NCBI RefSeq assembly: GCF_030272615.1
Contig: NW_026729183.1
Location: 64,001 to 92,900, forward strand
Direction of reading: 5' to 3'
Length of the DNA stretch: 28,900 nt
Origin: Cryptomeria japonica
Taxonomy: Eukaryota; Streptophyta; Pinopsida; Cupressales; Cupressaceae
Shown here: piece by piece, positions 8,590 to 18,684 of the stretch
How the letters are laid out: every line of letters starts with the position of its first letter
How positions within the stretch are numbered: position 1 is the stretch's first letter
Position numbers and translations under genes: made by a program
The notes under the pieces: model-generated
What the model was told of the DNA's origin: nothing
Database searches by the model: none
The model's input: the letters and a program-made list of their open reading frames with translations, nothing else

Positions 8590-10247
8590 ATGCAGAGTCG
8601 ATAGTATCTGTTGATCACATGGGAGAACCGACCTGACTGCTTCATGCTACGACATAGACTCAGGAGCACAGAGAGAGATACCTTAGTAGGACTTGGGATA
8701 TACTATGTCACATTCATGCCCGAGATTAGGGCAAACACAGGACTGCTTACCGCATTGGCAAAGCGATGGCATTTGGAGACTTCCTCATTCCATTTGGCGA
8801 CTGGAGATGCGACTGTGACTCTAGAGGATGTATGGCGTATCCTCCGCATTCTGATTCATGGAGAGATGATAGAGTATGACCCAGTGATAGGGAGAGATGC
8901 GTTGTGCAGATTATTTGAGTGCAACGCAGATGATCTGGATATCATACAGAGGGAGATTGGCTGGGAGACCATGGCATCAGAGTATGATCGACGATATGTG
9001 GTGATAGCCATGGTGATAGCATGTCTACTAGTAGGAGATAGACGAGGTCATGGATTCCCTATTGGATGGGGAAGAGTGCTGGAGCGGATGGTGATAGAGG
9101 GGACGGTGTACGCATGGGGACCATGTGTACTGGCTATGCTATATTTTCAGCTGCATCAGATAGCATATCAGGGAGTTCAGACATTGAGTTGTGGAGTCAC
9201 ATTGCTACAGGTATGGGCATTTGAGCACATAGCCATATGTCAATCGATCATAGATAGATAGGTAGTACCACACCGACCATATGTGTATTTCTATGGGGGA
9301 TCACTGAGACAGGGTCCTTTTGGATACATATTATATTGGCGACATGAGCTAGACCGACTGAGAGAGTTCATATGGAGGCCATATCGTGATTGTCTGGGAT
9401 GGTCAGATGACAGTGAGGAGTTACCATATTGTAGACAGGAGAGATACTTGATTGGGTGACCAGTGAATCACCAGAGAGTGATTGAGTTGTACCTGCCAGA
9501 GAGAGTCAGACGATAATTTGGAGAGAGGCAGGATGTACCTAGGAGGACTGCACACTTTGCCTGATCTCACAGAGAGACAAGTCAGTGGGGGAGTATGATT
9601 CAGCCACACATAGCATATACTGACTTCACACAACTGCAGCAGAGATAGTGGGATTGGGGATTAGATGTGGTAGATGTCGGGACAACAGAGGAGTATGAGA
9701 GATGGTTTGCACAACGGCGGCCAGTGCCATTGACAGATCCAGATATTCCAGTACCGAGGTGACAGGAGGACTTCCCACTCACAGGAGAGGAGGAGGGAGA
9801 TGATGAGGATGAGGAGGATGAGGATGGGGATGAGGATGATGGGGATGATGAGGATGGAGATGAGGATAGGGATGGGGATGAGGAGGATGAGCCATATTCA
9901 CAGCGGCTCAAGATACAGCAATAGCTCAGGCACAGCGAGAAGAACAGAGAGTCACTGAGTATATTGGGTCGATTTGGGATGCCAATGCATAGGAGATGGC
10001 ATAGATGCTGGTAGAGATTGGAGAGGAGATATGCCATTGGAGGACACTATATGAGAGTGCAGTTCCACCAGAGTAGAGAGCACCTTCATATCGGGCACGA
10101 TCAAGGACAGACAGTAGGGCACGCTCTCGGAGGTCATTGAGCAGCATGGGGGTGAGTGGACCTATGAGATCACCATAGCTAGGACCAAGAGGGACATCAT
10201 CCACAAGACATGGCAGGGATGAGGAGGACAGAGGGAGAACCTAGTGA
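8590..10247 (+). pseudogene. Plant mobile domain (aminotransferase-like) pseudogene, antisense to pol
   Basis: PMD proteins occur as plant nuclear proteins (MAIN/MAIL type) and as passengers of transposons; their biochemical role in transposons is unclear. The likely start is ATG 8590. A TAG follows at 8602, then a long stretch to 9258. It carries the PMD signature: YYVTFMPEIRANTGLLTALA, then KRWHLETSSFHLATGD, VTLEDVWRILRILIHGE and IEYDPVIGRDALCRLF, ending in a hydrophobic segment. The same frame goes on with stops at 9259, 9457, 9514, 9562, 9646 and 9760. It then enters an Asp/Glu-rich repeat (9786-9895), where the frame slips by one. The tail (EEICHWRTLYESAVPPE, then an Arg/Ser-rich stretch) has TAGs at 9990, 10002, 10074, 10176 and 10242, with TGA 10245-10247 as a plausible true end. 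All stops fit CGA, CAG or CAA origins. The sense strand is purine-rich and more GC-rich than its surroundings. Confidence 0.85.
9786..9895 (+). repeat. GAGGATGAG-type acidic-coding microsatellite
   Basis: Irregular GAG/GAT/GGG triplets encode an Asp/Glu/Gly run within the PMD gene. The frame before (position 1 mod 3) and after (0 mod 3) differ, so a slippage indel probably happened here. Confidence 0.75.
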
Positions 10248-11709
10248 CAGAGGTACATGCTCCTTAGGACAGACAGTGGACATTATTTAGTTTGACATTT
10301 TGTAGTCAGCCTGCGGGCCATACTTAGGACAGACAGTCCAATTTTGTACTCCGATATTATTGTGACATATGATATGATATGCATTGATATGATGGGTTGC
10401 AATGTGTTATGACTTATGTGATTTTCCATGTATGGATGACTTATGCACTATTTATGTACCATTGTAGATCATGTATGGATGTATTTTTTTATGTCTTTTT
10501 GATGCATTTATAATATGAAATGGATAAAATGCTTGATGTGATGCTTAATGTAATGCAAATGTACTAACCAATGAATGCAGAATGCAGCGGATGTGTGCGG
10601 GGAAATCAGAGCACTAGATCGAACTGACGAAAGAAATGTTAGTAAGAAGAAATGAGATAGAAGACAGTTAGAGATGAAGAAAAACTTTCTTTCAGTAATG
10701 CACTTTGTAGGTGAGAACCTTTATTTTTATGTAGCAAAATGGATGAGTAGCATCATGGCATTGAAGGCCAGAGCTGAAATGCAACCCTTTTTGCAAAAGA
10801 CAAACACATCACAGACGAACAACAATCACAACAAAAATGAAAAGAATTATGATCCATCCCAGTCACTCTAAATCACTCAGTGACATCATTGAGCAACATA
10901 GGAACATGACCGAAGCCAAAGATAAATCAATAAAAAGATAAGATGCACAAATTCTAAAAAATCAAACAAACATCTTGATCTTCATTATCAAAAGTTGAAA
11001 GTGCTGATAGGACGATCATGTTGTCTGGTTTCAGGGAATGCGGTACCTTGTCTAAGACAGGACATAGTCTGGTTTCGAGTATACCACACCCTGTATAAGA
11101 CCCATGATAGTGTGCCAAGGACAAATAAATTTGCGGTTGATGGACATGACAAGTGCGATCAGTTTGAATATCTGGTTTGAGTAAAAAGTTCATCTGTTTA
11201 AGCGTGATTTCATTAAAGCACCGTGTGATTGCGTGTCATTGGATGTATGCTTAGTGATTTGTCTTATGCATCAAGAGGATATTTATTGCAAAATGCTTGT
11301 TTTTGTTTTGCTTTTTGATTTTTTTGTATTTTTTCAGGACTTTATTCAATTTTTTTAGAGATTTTTTTCAGGACATTTTTCAATTTTTAAGAATTTTTTT
11401 CAGTACATTTTTCAATTTTTTTTTATAATTTTTTAGATATTTTTTCAGGACCTTTTTCAATTTTTATGATCTTTTTTTTTCAAGACATTTTTAAATGTTT
11501 TTTGAAGATTTTTTCAAGACATTATTTGATTTTTATGATCTTTTTCAAGACATTTTTCAATTTTTATGATATTTTTTCAAGACATTTTTAAATGCAAAAG
11601 TTCCAATGATCGATCATGACAAGGGAAACACACCCAATGCGCATCTGAAAGACATACATAGACCGGGACCAAAACATATGTACAAGAAACTGGGGTATGC
11701 AAGATAATG
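10248..11709. other. Non-coding spacer of the - Tat element, left part
   Basis: I find no gene. It contains a 14-bp direct repeat (TTAGGACAGACAGT, at about 10264 and 10324) just after the PMD gene, a degenerate duplication starting GTCTGGTTTC (about 11022 and 11068), and a T-rich minisatellite (11331-11596). It continues at 18361 on the other side of the copia insertion. Confidence 0.6.
11331..11596. repeat. T-rich minisatellite (TTTTTTCAAGACATTTTTCAA)
   Basis: About eight degenerate units of roughly 32 bp (up to 46 bp), each with CAGGAC or CAAGAC followed by ATTTTTCAATTTTTATGAT-like sequence. Confidence 0.75.
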
Positions 11710-11714
11710 ATGTT
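11710..11714. other. Target site duplication, left copy (ATGTT)
   Basis: ATGTT directly precedes the LTR and is repeated at 18356-18360. Five bases is the usual duplication for LTR elements. Confidence 0.9.
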
Positions 11715-12375
11715 TGTTAAATTATGTGAGAAGCAAGAATTGAGCCAGGATTTGATGTCGGTCATAGATCACATGCAACTCCAAGCAACGGATGATTGAA
11801 GATCAAAATAGCTAAATGAAGATAAATTTGATATGAGAGAAAAATAGAGATAAAGAAGAGAATTTAGAGAAGACTCTCACTGAGCTATCACTTAACTTGT
11901 GAAGGTGAGAGTATATTGCTTATTATATAGAAAAATAATAGCATATACAACCAAGAGGTGCATTAACTCCCACCTCCATAAAAAGTGGGAGGTTTTACCT
12001 ACTACCCCATAAAAGGTGGGAGGTTTTTACCTACTTGGTAAATGTCAAAATATGTGGCATAACCTCCTTACATGAAAACAAAAAAGGAGTTATAAGAGGT
12101 GGCACATAAGGCCAAAAGAGGGTGAGAAACCCAACTACCCCATAACCCACTTAGGAAATGACAAAATAGTGGTTATGAGAGGTGGCACAACAAGCCAAAA
12201 GAGGGTGTGTAACTCAACTACCCATGTGAGGTAGAAAGTTACACATGTAGCTAATGTATTCTGCCACGTGTCCTCATATTAACCACACCTAATAACCTAA
12301 GCAAGCTTAATAATATATGTGTAGGAAAAATAAATACCTCCTAACATAAGGAAAATAAAAAAACCTACACTAACA
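11715..12375 (-). repeat. 3' LTR of the copia element
   Basis: Runs from TGTTAAATTATG to ACACTAACA on the + strand. It matches 17695-18355 over the full length apart from 16 substitutions (14 transitions). It contains a minus-strand TATATAATA at 11921-11929 and two internal duplications (about 11968-12035 and 12089-12222). Confidence 0.95.
12089..12222. repeat. Internal duplication in the copia LTR
   Basis: Two units starting GTTATAAGAGGTGGCACA (12089) and GTTATGAGAGGTGGCACA (12172) run in parallel for about 50 bp through CCAAAAGAGGGTG and CAACTACCC. The second LTR has the same pair. Confidence 0.8.
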
Positions 12376-12386
12376 CCCCCCCTTAA
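12376..12386 (-). other. Polypurine tract of the copia element
   Basis: On the - strand, TTAAGGGGGGG immediately precedes the 3' LTR. This is the expected plus-strand primer. Confidence 0.85.
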
Positions 12387-12577
12387 GCGTAGCTTAGGTG
12401 GGTGAAAAGATAGGTCCCGACAAATGAGGCCATGTTAGGTACCCATGTACATAAATATCCCCCCCAAAAGAAGAAGCCCCCCATAAGAGGAATAGACCCC
12501 CCCTAAATAGAGAGAGAAAGAATGAAGGACTAAGAAGCCCCTCCTGAAGTAGACACCTTTTGCATCCCAAGCAAAGA

Positions 12578-15500
12578 TCACAAATGAAGGAACTTGCTTT
12601 CGGTGAAAGGTTTGGTGAAGATGTCCGTAGTTTGCTCTGATGTAGAACAATACTTAAGATCAATGATGCCTTCCTGAAGGAGCTCCCAAATTTAGTGCAT
12701 ATGTATCTCAATGTGTTTCGTCCTCTGATGATGAACTGGATTTCTTGAGATTTGTATAGCACTCTGATTATCACAAAAGATGATGGTAGGCTTTCTAACT
12801 AGAATACCAAACTCAGTGAGAATATTCTGAAGCCAAATAGCCTCAATGGTGGCATTGACTACCCCTCGATACTCAGCCTTTGTCGATGAAAGAGCAATTG
12901 TAGGCTGCTTCTTGCTCAACCAACAAACTGGACCAGAACCAAGTGAGAAGCAATACCCAGAAGTAGACTTACGATCCTGAGAATCACCTGCCCAATCTGA
13001 ATCCGTATATCCTACCAAGTCAATATCCACACCTGCTACATACTGAATTCCATAATTGTGAGTACCCTGAATGTAGTGGAGGATCTTCTTAGCTGCTTTC
13101 CAATGCAACTCATGTGGGTCCTACATGAATCTAGAGACCATGCCCACAGCATAAGAAATGTCGGGTCTCGTATGAGTCAAATAAATGAGGCTTCCAACAA
13201 GCTATCAATATAAAGTGCCATCAACCAAGGGTGAAGAGCACTTAGCCTCAAGTTTGACTCCTGACAAAAATGGAGTAGGTGCAGGCTTACAATCAGCCAT
13301 GTGAAATCTAGAGAGCATATCAAGTGCATACTTGGGTTGTCCAAGGAAGATTCTTGAAGATGATTGAGTGATCTCAATTCCCAAGAAGTAATGCAGAAGA
13401 CCCAAGTCTGACATCAAAAATCTATCATGTAGAGCAATTTTCACTGCTTTGACGGTGGATGAGTGACTCCCTGTGAGTAACAAGTCATCAACATAGAGAA
13501 CCAAAAATGTGAGAGTTTCATCCTGTTGCAGATGTATACGTTCGGATCAGAATGGCACCGAGTGAAACCAACTGTCAGAAGGAATGATTCCATCTTGGCA
13601 TACCAAGCTCGAGGACCCTGTTTGAGGCCATAGAGAGACTTTCGAAGTCAACACACAAGTGAAGGATCCTGAACAAACCCCTGTGGTTGCTCCATGTAGA
13701 TTTCCTCCTGAAGGTCACCATGAAGAAATGCACTCTTCACATCCATCTGATGAACTTCCCAACGATGGGCTGCATCTATAGCAAGAACAAGTCGGATGGA
13801 ATTCATCTTAGCAACTGGAGCAAAAGTCCCAGAGTAATCAACCCCTGGAACTTGGGAAAAACCTTTTGCTACCAAGTGAGCCTTATACTTATCAATTGAC
13901 CCATCCGCTGCAAATTTTGTTCGATAGATCCACTTGCATCGAACAAGTTTCCTTCCCTTAGGAAGAGGAACTAAATCCCATGTGTGATTCCTTTCCAAGG
14001 AATTGAACTCTTCTTGCATTGCAGCATCCCACTCAGGAACACCTGAAGCTTCTCGAAAGGACTGTGGATCAGAAGCTGAAGCAATGAAGAGATGTGGAGC
14101 TTGCTGAAATTGTGACCTTGTTCTTCTAGTATCTAATGGATCACCAAGCCAATCTCCTGCTGACTCAAAAGTTTGTCGAGCCCAAAGAGGCACTGAGGCT
14201 GGAGAGTCTGGGGGAGAATCATCAGCCTCTGAATGATGACTATGAGAGGAATGTGAATCCTCATCATCACTGTCACCATCTGAAATAGAGGAAGAAGACT
14301 CCTCATCAAGATTAGGAGGATTAAGATCCTCTGAAGAACTGTCATCATAATGCAATTTCTCCAATGTGATAGTGGATGGAGAGGTGGTATGAGAAGAACT
14401 AGAAGAACTCTCCTCAAAATGAACACTCCTCTCAATGAACAACTTATGAGTAGTGGGATGGAGAAGCCTATACCCTTTGACATCATCTGGATATCCAACA
14501 AATATGCAAGGCTTACTCTGCGGATCCATAGCCTTGCATTTTTCAGCTGGAATGTGGGCCCATGCAAGAGAACCAAACACTCTAAAGTGTTTAACTATGG
14601 GTTTTCGACCAGTCCAAGCTTGAAAGGGAGCTACCCCCTTCACAGCTTTATGAGGAACTCGATTCTGGATGTAACACGCATAGTTGATGGCCTCTGCCCA
14701 ATACTGAGGTGCCAAAGACTTGGAGTGAATCATACAATTAGCCATCTCCTTCAAGGACCTATTCTTTCATTCTGCTACACCATTTTGTTGAGGATTGTAT
14801 GGAACTATGTGCTGCATGTTGATACCTTCTGAAGCACAAAACTGTTCAAACTAATTATTAACATATTCACCCCCATTATCTGTATGCATAATCTTGATGA
14901 ACTTCCCAGATTGTTTCTCTGCAAAAGCTTTGAAATCTAGAAAATTTTCAAAGACTTCAGACTTTTGTTTGAGAAAGTAAACCCATGTATATCTGAAAAA
15001 GTCGTCAATAAATGTCAAGACATATCTAGCCTTGTTGAAAGATGGTTGTGGAAATGGTCCTGCCAAGTCACTATGTACCAACTCCAATAGTTGTGTAGCT
15101 CTCCAAGCTTTACCTTTATCATACTTCTCCTCTGGATGCTTACCAAGAATGCACCCCTGACAAACTCCATCAGAAAATCGAATAGAAGGCAACCCTGAAA
15201 CCATTTCTTGTTGACTGAGTTGTTGCAAGTAACGGTAGTTCAAGTGGCCAAACCGTTGATACCACAAACAACTCACCTCATCTGCATGAGTGAGTAAAAC
15301 TATCGAAGGAGAGTCAGGAACAAAGTGAGAAAATTGATATAATCTAGAATGATGATCTGCTTTTCCCACAGCAATAGTAGACCCATTATGCATTTCGCTG
15401 ATTACCACTGCATTTGGTGTGAACTCAACTCGCTTGCCAGAACCAGTGTGAGTGATCTGATCAACAGATAGGAGATTAGTTGATAAAGATGGAACACAAA

Positions 15501-16653
15501 GGACATCTTGAAATGTTCCTTCACCCACATCAACAGACCCTCTCCCATGCACTTCAACAGGAGTGTCATCACCCATTAGGATGGAAGGCATAGAACATGG
15601 CTCTAAAGATGTGAAATCATCTTCTGAAGAAGCCATGTGGTGTGAAGCACTTGAGTCAATTATCCAAGAATTTGGTTGTGAAGCAATAGCAACCAGGGCC
15701 TTACCCTTTCCTTTCCCCTTACTCTTATCTATGTCCTTAGAAGATCCTTCCGATGAACTCTGTTTGACTGAATCAGGAACCTTGATATTATTCTTTTCAA
15801 GAAGATTTGAAAGGTGATCAATTTGTTTCTTTAAACACTTATGTTCATCATGACCAAGCCTCTTACAATAAGAACACTTGACCTTCTCCTTCTTAGGTTG
15901 TTCACCTTTTGATGAAGAGGTCTCATTGTCTGCTTTTGAAGTAGCAGATTTCTGATCTTTCTTCTTCTCTCCTTGGTTCTTTTGTTTCTTATCTTGCTTA
16001 CTAGACCCTTTCTGTTCTTTTATGCCTTGATTTACAACTAAGGCATGTGACTTAGAGGGCTTTATTGTACCCATTTGAACCAATTTGTCCTGCTCCCTAG
16101 TGAGTTCTGTAGCAAAATCATCTAAAGAAGGCATTTTGAATGTGGTACCTAGGGCACATTTGGTAACATAGAATGTAGAAACAAACACTGAATAGTTAGG
16201 ACCAAGCTTAGAAAGAATACTCAAGATCAGTTGCTTATCATCTTTTTTAGTTCCACACTGTTCCAACTGCAATCTTATAGACTTAAGTTTAGTGAAGAAG
16301 TCTTGTATAGTATCAAAATTGGTTGGATTCAACCCTATGAGTTCATTCTCCAATTGATGACCTCTTAGTTCATTCGGCTTACCAAAGAGGTTTCCCAAAG
16401 TAGTCCATACTGCATTTGGTGTAGTAGTAGATTCAATGTGAAAAAGAAGGTTAGGAGAGACTGACATGCACAATGTACCAAAAGCTTCATCACATTTATT
16501 AAACCATTTAATCTTTTCTGCAGCATCTTGAGGTTCAGTTTCAAGTCCCATAGTAACACAATGATATCCATGTCTTTTCAGATATATTATCATCTTAGAT
16601 TTCCATTCAAAGTAATTATATGGTGTTAAAAGTGGAACTATAGATGCATCCAT
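12578..16653 (-). pseudogene. gag-pol: Copia gag-pol polyprotein pseudogene
   Basis: Starts at ATG 16653 (MDASIVPLLTPYNYFEWKSK). Residues 1-250 are gag (UBN2-like), followed by a CCHC zinc knuckle (CSYCKRLGHDEHKC, 260-273). The protease motif is near 333 (DSSASHH, where DSG is usual; the changed codon is AGT at 15649-15651). Integrase zinc residues follow (RFGHLNY, CQGC), then HSDLAG, HTDNGGEY and NGVAE as the DDE triad. RT has YVDD at 13484-13495, and RNase H has YTDSDWAG, KAEY and DNQSA. Stops: TAG 14851, TGA 14767, TGA 13648, TGA 13205, TAG 13202, TAG 13121, TAA 12692. Each is explainable by C to T. A one-base loss near 13537 shifts the frame just before YVDD. The end at TGA 12578-12580 follows a TDIFTKP motif typical of copia RNase H ends. 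Confidence 0.93.
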
Positions 16654-17682
16654 GATAGCAGAAAAGAAGATTGCAAAGAGTCAAGAAGAGTGCAAGAAAG
16701 AAGACACAAGAGACACCCCCCTTTCCACTAGTTTTTTAAATCACCGCCCCCAAATATTACAAGGTTGGCACTTTATAATTAGTGCATTTACAAGGCTTTT
16801 ATCAGATTACAATGCTTTCTAAGGCTTTAATGGCCAAAATAGAAAGTTTAAATACATATAAATTTAACACAAAATTTGAAAAAATTAGCCTTATTGCTGC
16901 TCAATGTATCTTAATACCTTTCCAACAACTATTCGTTTTTGTAAAATAAAGTTGTGAGAAGAAAGATATGATCTATAGAAGGGAAAAAAAAAAAATGCAG
17001 CTGATTCAAACTGCAATATCTAACAAAGAAGGGTAGAATATTTCAATAAGACCTGCAATTATGAATATTTCTCATTTCCAGCTTTCCGTCAAGTACTCAT
17101 TTGCAAAAAACTGACACTCGAGGCAAAAGTTATGCAACTTTTAAGAAAGGTTGCTGAATTTCCCTAATAGAAAAATGACTTAAGCCTTGTTGAAACTCGA
17201 TTTTTGAAAAAATTATTAATTTACTAGAAAAACCCTCCAAAACCCAGATGTTTTTCGATGCTGGGAACAAAACCCAGAAATCTTTTTTTCTGAAAATGAA
17301 CAGAGGTTAGAACACTAGGGCTGAAATAAAAACAGCTCTAGTAAAATATTTCACTCTGATTTTTTTTACTGTGTTCTCCAAACTCTGAATTTGGTGAAAT
17401 AAAAGTCACTTATGATTTTCACAAGCCTTCTGGACACTCTGGAAATGCTAAAGAAGCCTCCAATATTACCAAAAATGCTGCAATCACCCAGATCTCAAAG
17501 AACACATATATAAAACCAGATTTAACTAGAAGCTTATTTTCCTTTAAACTGTTCTAATTCTCCAGATCACACAAAAATGCAGGAGAAGAGCATACTTGGT
17601 TTTTAAGAAAAATATTAGCTATCTAACTATCTCAAATCTCTCAAATAAATCAGAAAAGCAATGAGCTATACCAGACAACACA
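16654..17682 (-). other. Copia leader between primer site and gag
   Basis: About 1.03 kb, AT-rich, with no open frame of note. It is long for a copia leader. I see no tandem repeat in it, apart from a poly-A run near 16983-16996 (+ strand). Confidence 0.6.
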
Positions 17683-17694
17683 GCTCTGATACCA
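17683..17694 (-). other. Primer binding site (initiator Met tRNA)
   Basis: On the - strand TGGTATCAGAGC follows the 5' LTR directly. It is the classic copia primer site, complementary to the 3' end of plant initiator methionine tRNA. Confidence 0.95.
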
Positions 17695-18355
17695 TGTTAA
17701 ATTATGTGAGAAGTAAGAATTGAGCCAGGATTTGATGTCGGTCATAGATCACATGCAACTCTAAGAAATGGATGATCGAAGATTAAAATAGCTGAATGAA
17801 GATAAATCTGATATGAGAGAAAAATAGAGATAAAGAAGAGAATTTAGAGAAGACTCTCACTGAGCTATCACTTAACTTGTGAAGGTGAGAGTATATTGCT
17901 TATTATATAGAAAAATAATAGCATATACAACCAAGAGGTGCATTAACTCCCACCTCCATAAAAAGTGGGAGGTCTAACCTACTACCCCATAAAAGGTGGG
18001 AGGTTTTTACCTACTTGGTAAATGTCAAAATATGTGGCATAACCTCCTTACATGAAAACAAAAAAGGAGTTATAAGAGGTGGCACATAAGGCCAAAAGAG
18101 GGTGAGAAACCCAACTACCCCATAACCCACTTAGGAAATGACAAAATAGTGGTTATGAGAGGTGGCACAACAAGCCAAAAGAGGGTGTGTAACTCAACTA
18201 CCCATGTGAGGTGGAGAGTTACACATGTAGCTAATGTATTCCGCCACATGTCCTCATATTAACCACACCTAATAACCTAAGCAAGCTTAATAATATATGT
18301 GTAGGAAAAATAAATACCCCCTAACATAAGAAAAATAAAAAAACCTACACTAACA
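17695..18355 (-). repeat. 5' LTR of the copia element
   Basis: Same length (661 bp) and ends as the copy at 11715-12375. Its position next to the primer site makes it the promoter-bearing copy. Confidence 0.95.
17901..17909 (-). promoter_or_regulatory. TATA box of the copia 5' LTR
   Basis: On the - strand TATATAATA, preserved in the other LTR at 11921-11929. It lies about 450 bp into the LTR and leaves about 200 bp for R and U5. Confidence 0.55.
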
Positions 18356-18360
18356 ATGTT
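18356..18360. other. Target site duplication, right copy (ATGTT)
   Basis: Matches 11710-11714 and marks the right edge of the copia insertion. Confidence 0.9.
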
Positions 18361-18684
18361 GACCAATAATAGGCCTGGAATAGAACATTGGGTCAAGACA
18401 AAGATAGACGTGAGAAACTGACCGAGAAAAAGCATAGCTTAGAGGTCATGATAGATGACGGAGCAACAATCTCATGTTACACATGGCGCCTGTTTGCCAG
18501 GTTTTCACCAAGGTACTTGCCCAAAGCGCCTGTTTGCCAGGTTTTCACTAGAGGGCGAATCATTTTTTTTCTTTACTTTTTGCTTTTTTTCTTTTTCTCA
18601 TTTTTTCACTTTTTTTTGTATTTTTTTTTTTTCCATTTTTTTGTATTTTTTTAGGATCATATTTGAAGAAGTACTGATAGAAAA
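18361..18684. other. Spacer just after pol of the - Tat element
   Basis: No gene. A direct repeat GCGCCTGTTTGCCAGGTTTT occurs at about 18486 and 18527 (41-bp spacing), and a poly-T/TTTTC stretch covers about 18561-18652. On the - strand this is an A-rich tail immediately behind the pol stop codon. Confidence 0.65.

Larger units (their letters stand above)
11715..18355 (-). mobile_element. Complete Ty1/copia element
   Basis: Two 661-bp direct LTRs, a TGTTA...TAACA terminal inverted repeat, a 5-bp ATGTT duplication, an initiator-Met-tRNA primer site and a G-rich polypurine tract flank one gag-pol frame on the - strand. The order protease, integrase, RT, RNase H is diagnostic of Ty1/copia. The element is 6641 bp and sits in the spacer of the - Tat element. 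By my hand alignment the LTRs differ at 16 of 661 positions with no indels, so it is fairly young. Its own coding frame is broken, so it would need helper proteins to move. Confidence 0.95.

Noticed and set aside
9600-10037. Open frame on the - strand with a poly-Ser/Pro stretch
   Set aside because: It is the antisense shadow of the acidic GAG/GAT repeat in the PMD gene.
8590-10247. Captured host PMD gene as an independent chromosomal locus
   Set aside because: It lies between the polypurine tract and pol of one element, has many stops and shares a leader phrase with gag. A passenger gene of the element fits better.
14350-14832. 160-codon open frame on the + strand
   Set aside because: Antisense to the copia integrase/RT region, with no motif of its own.
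11715-18355. DNA transposon, suggested by TGTTA/TAACA inverted ends
   Set aside because: The ends belong to 661-bp direct repeats with primer site, polypurine tract and copia gag-pol, so this is an LTR element.
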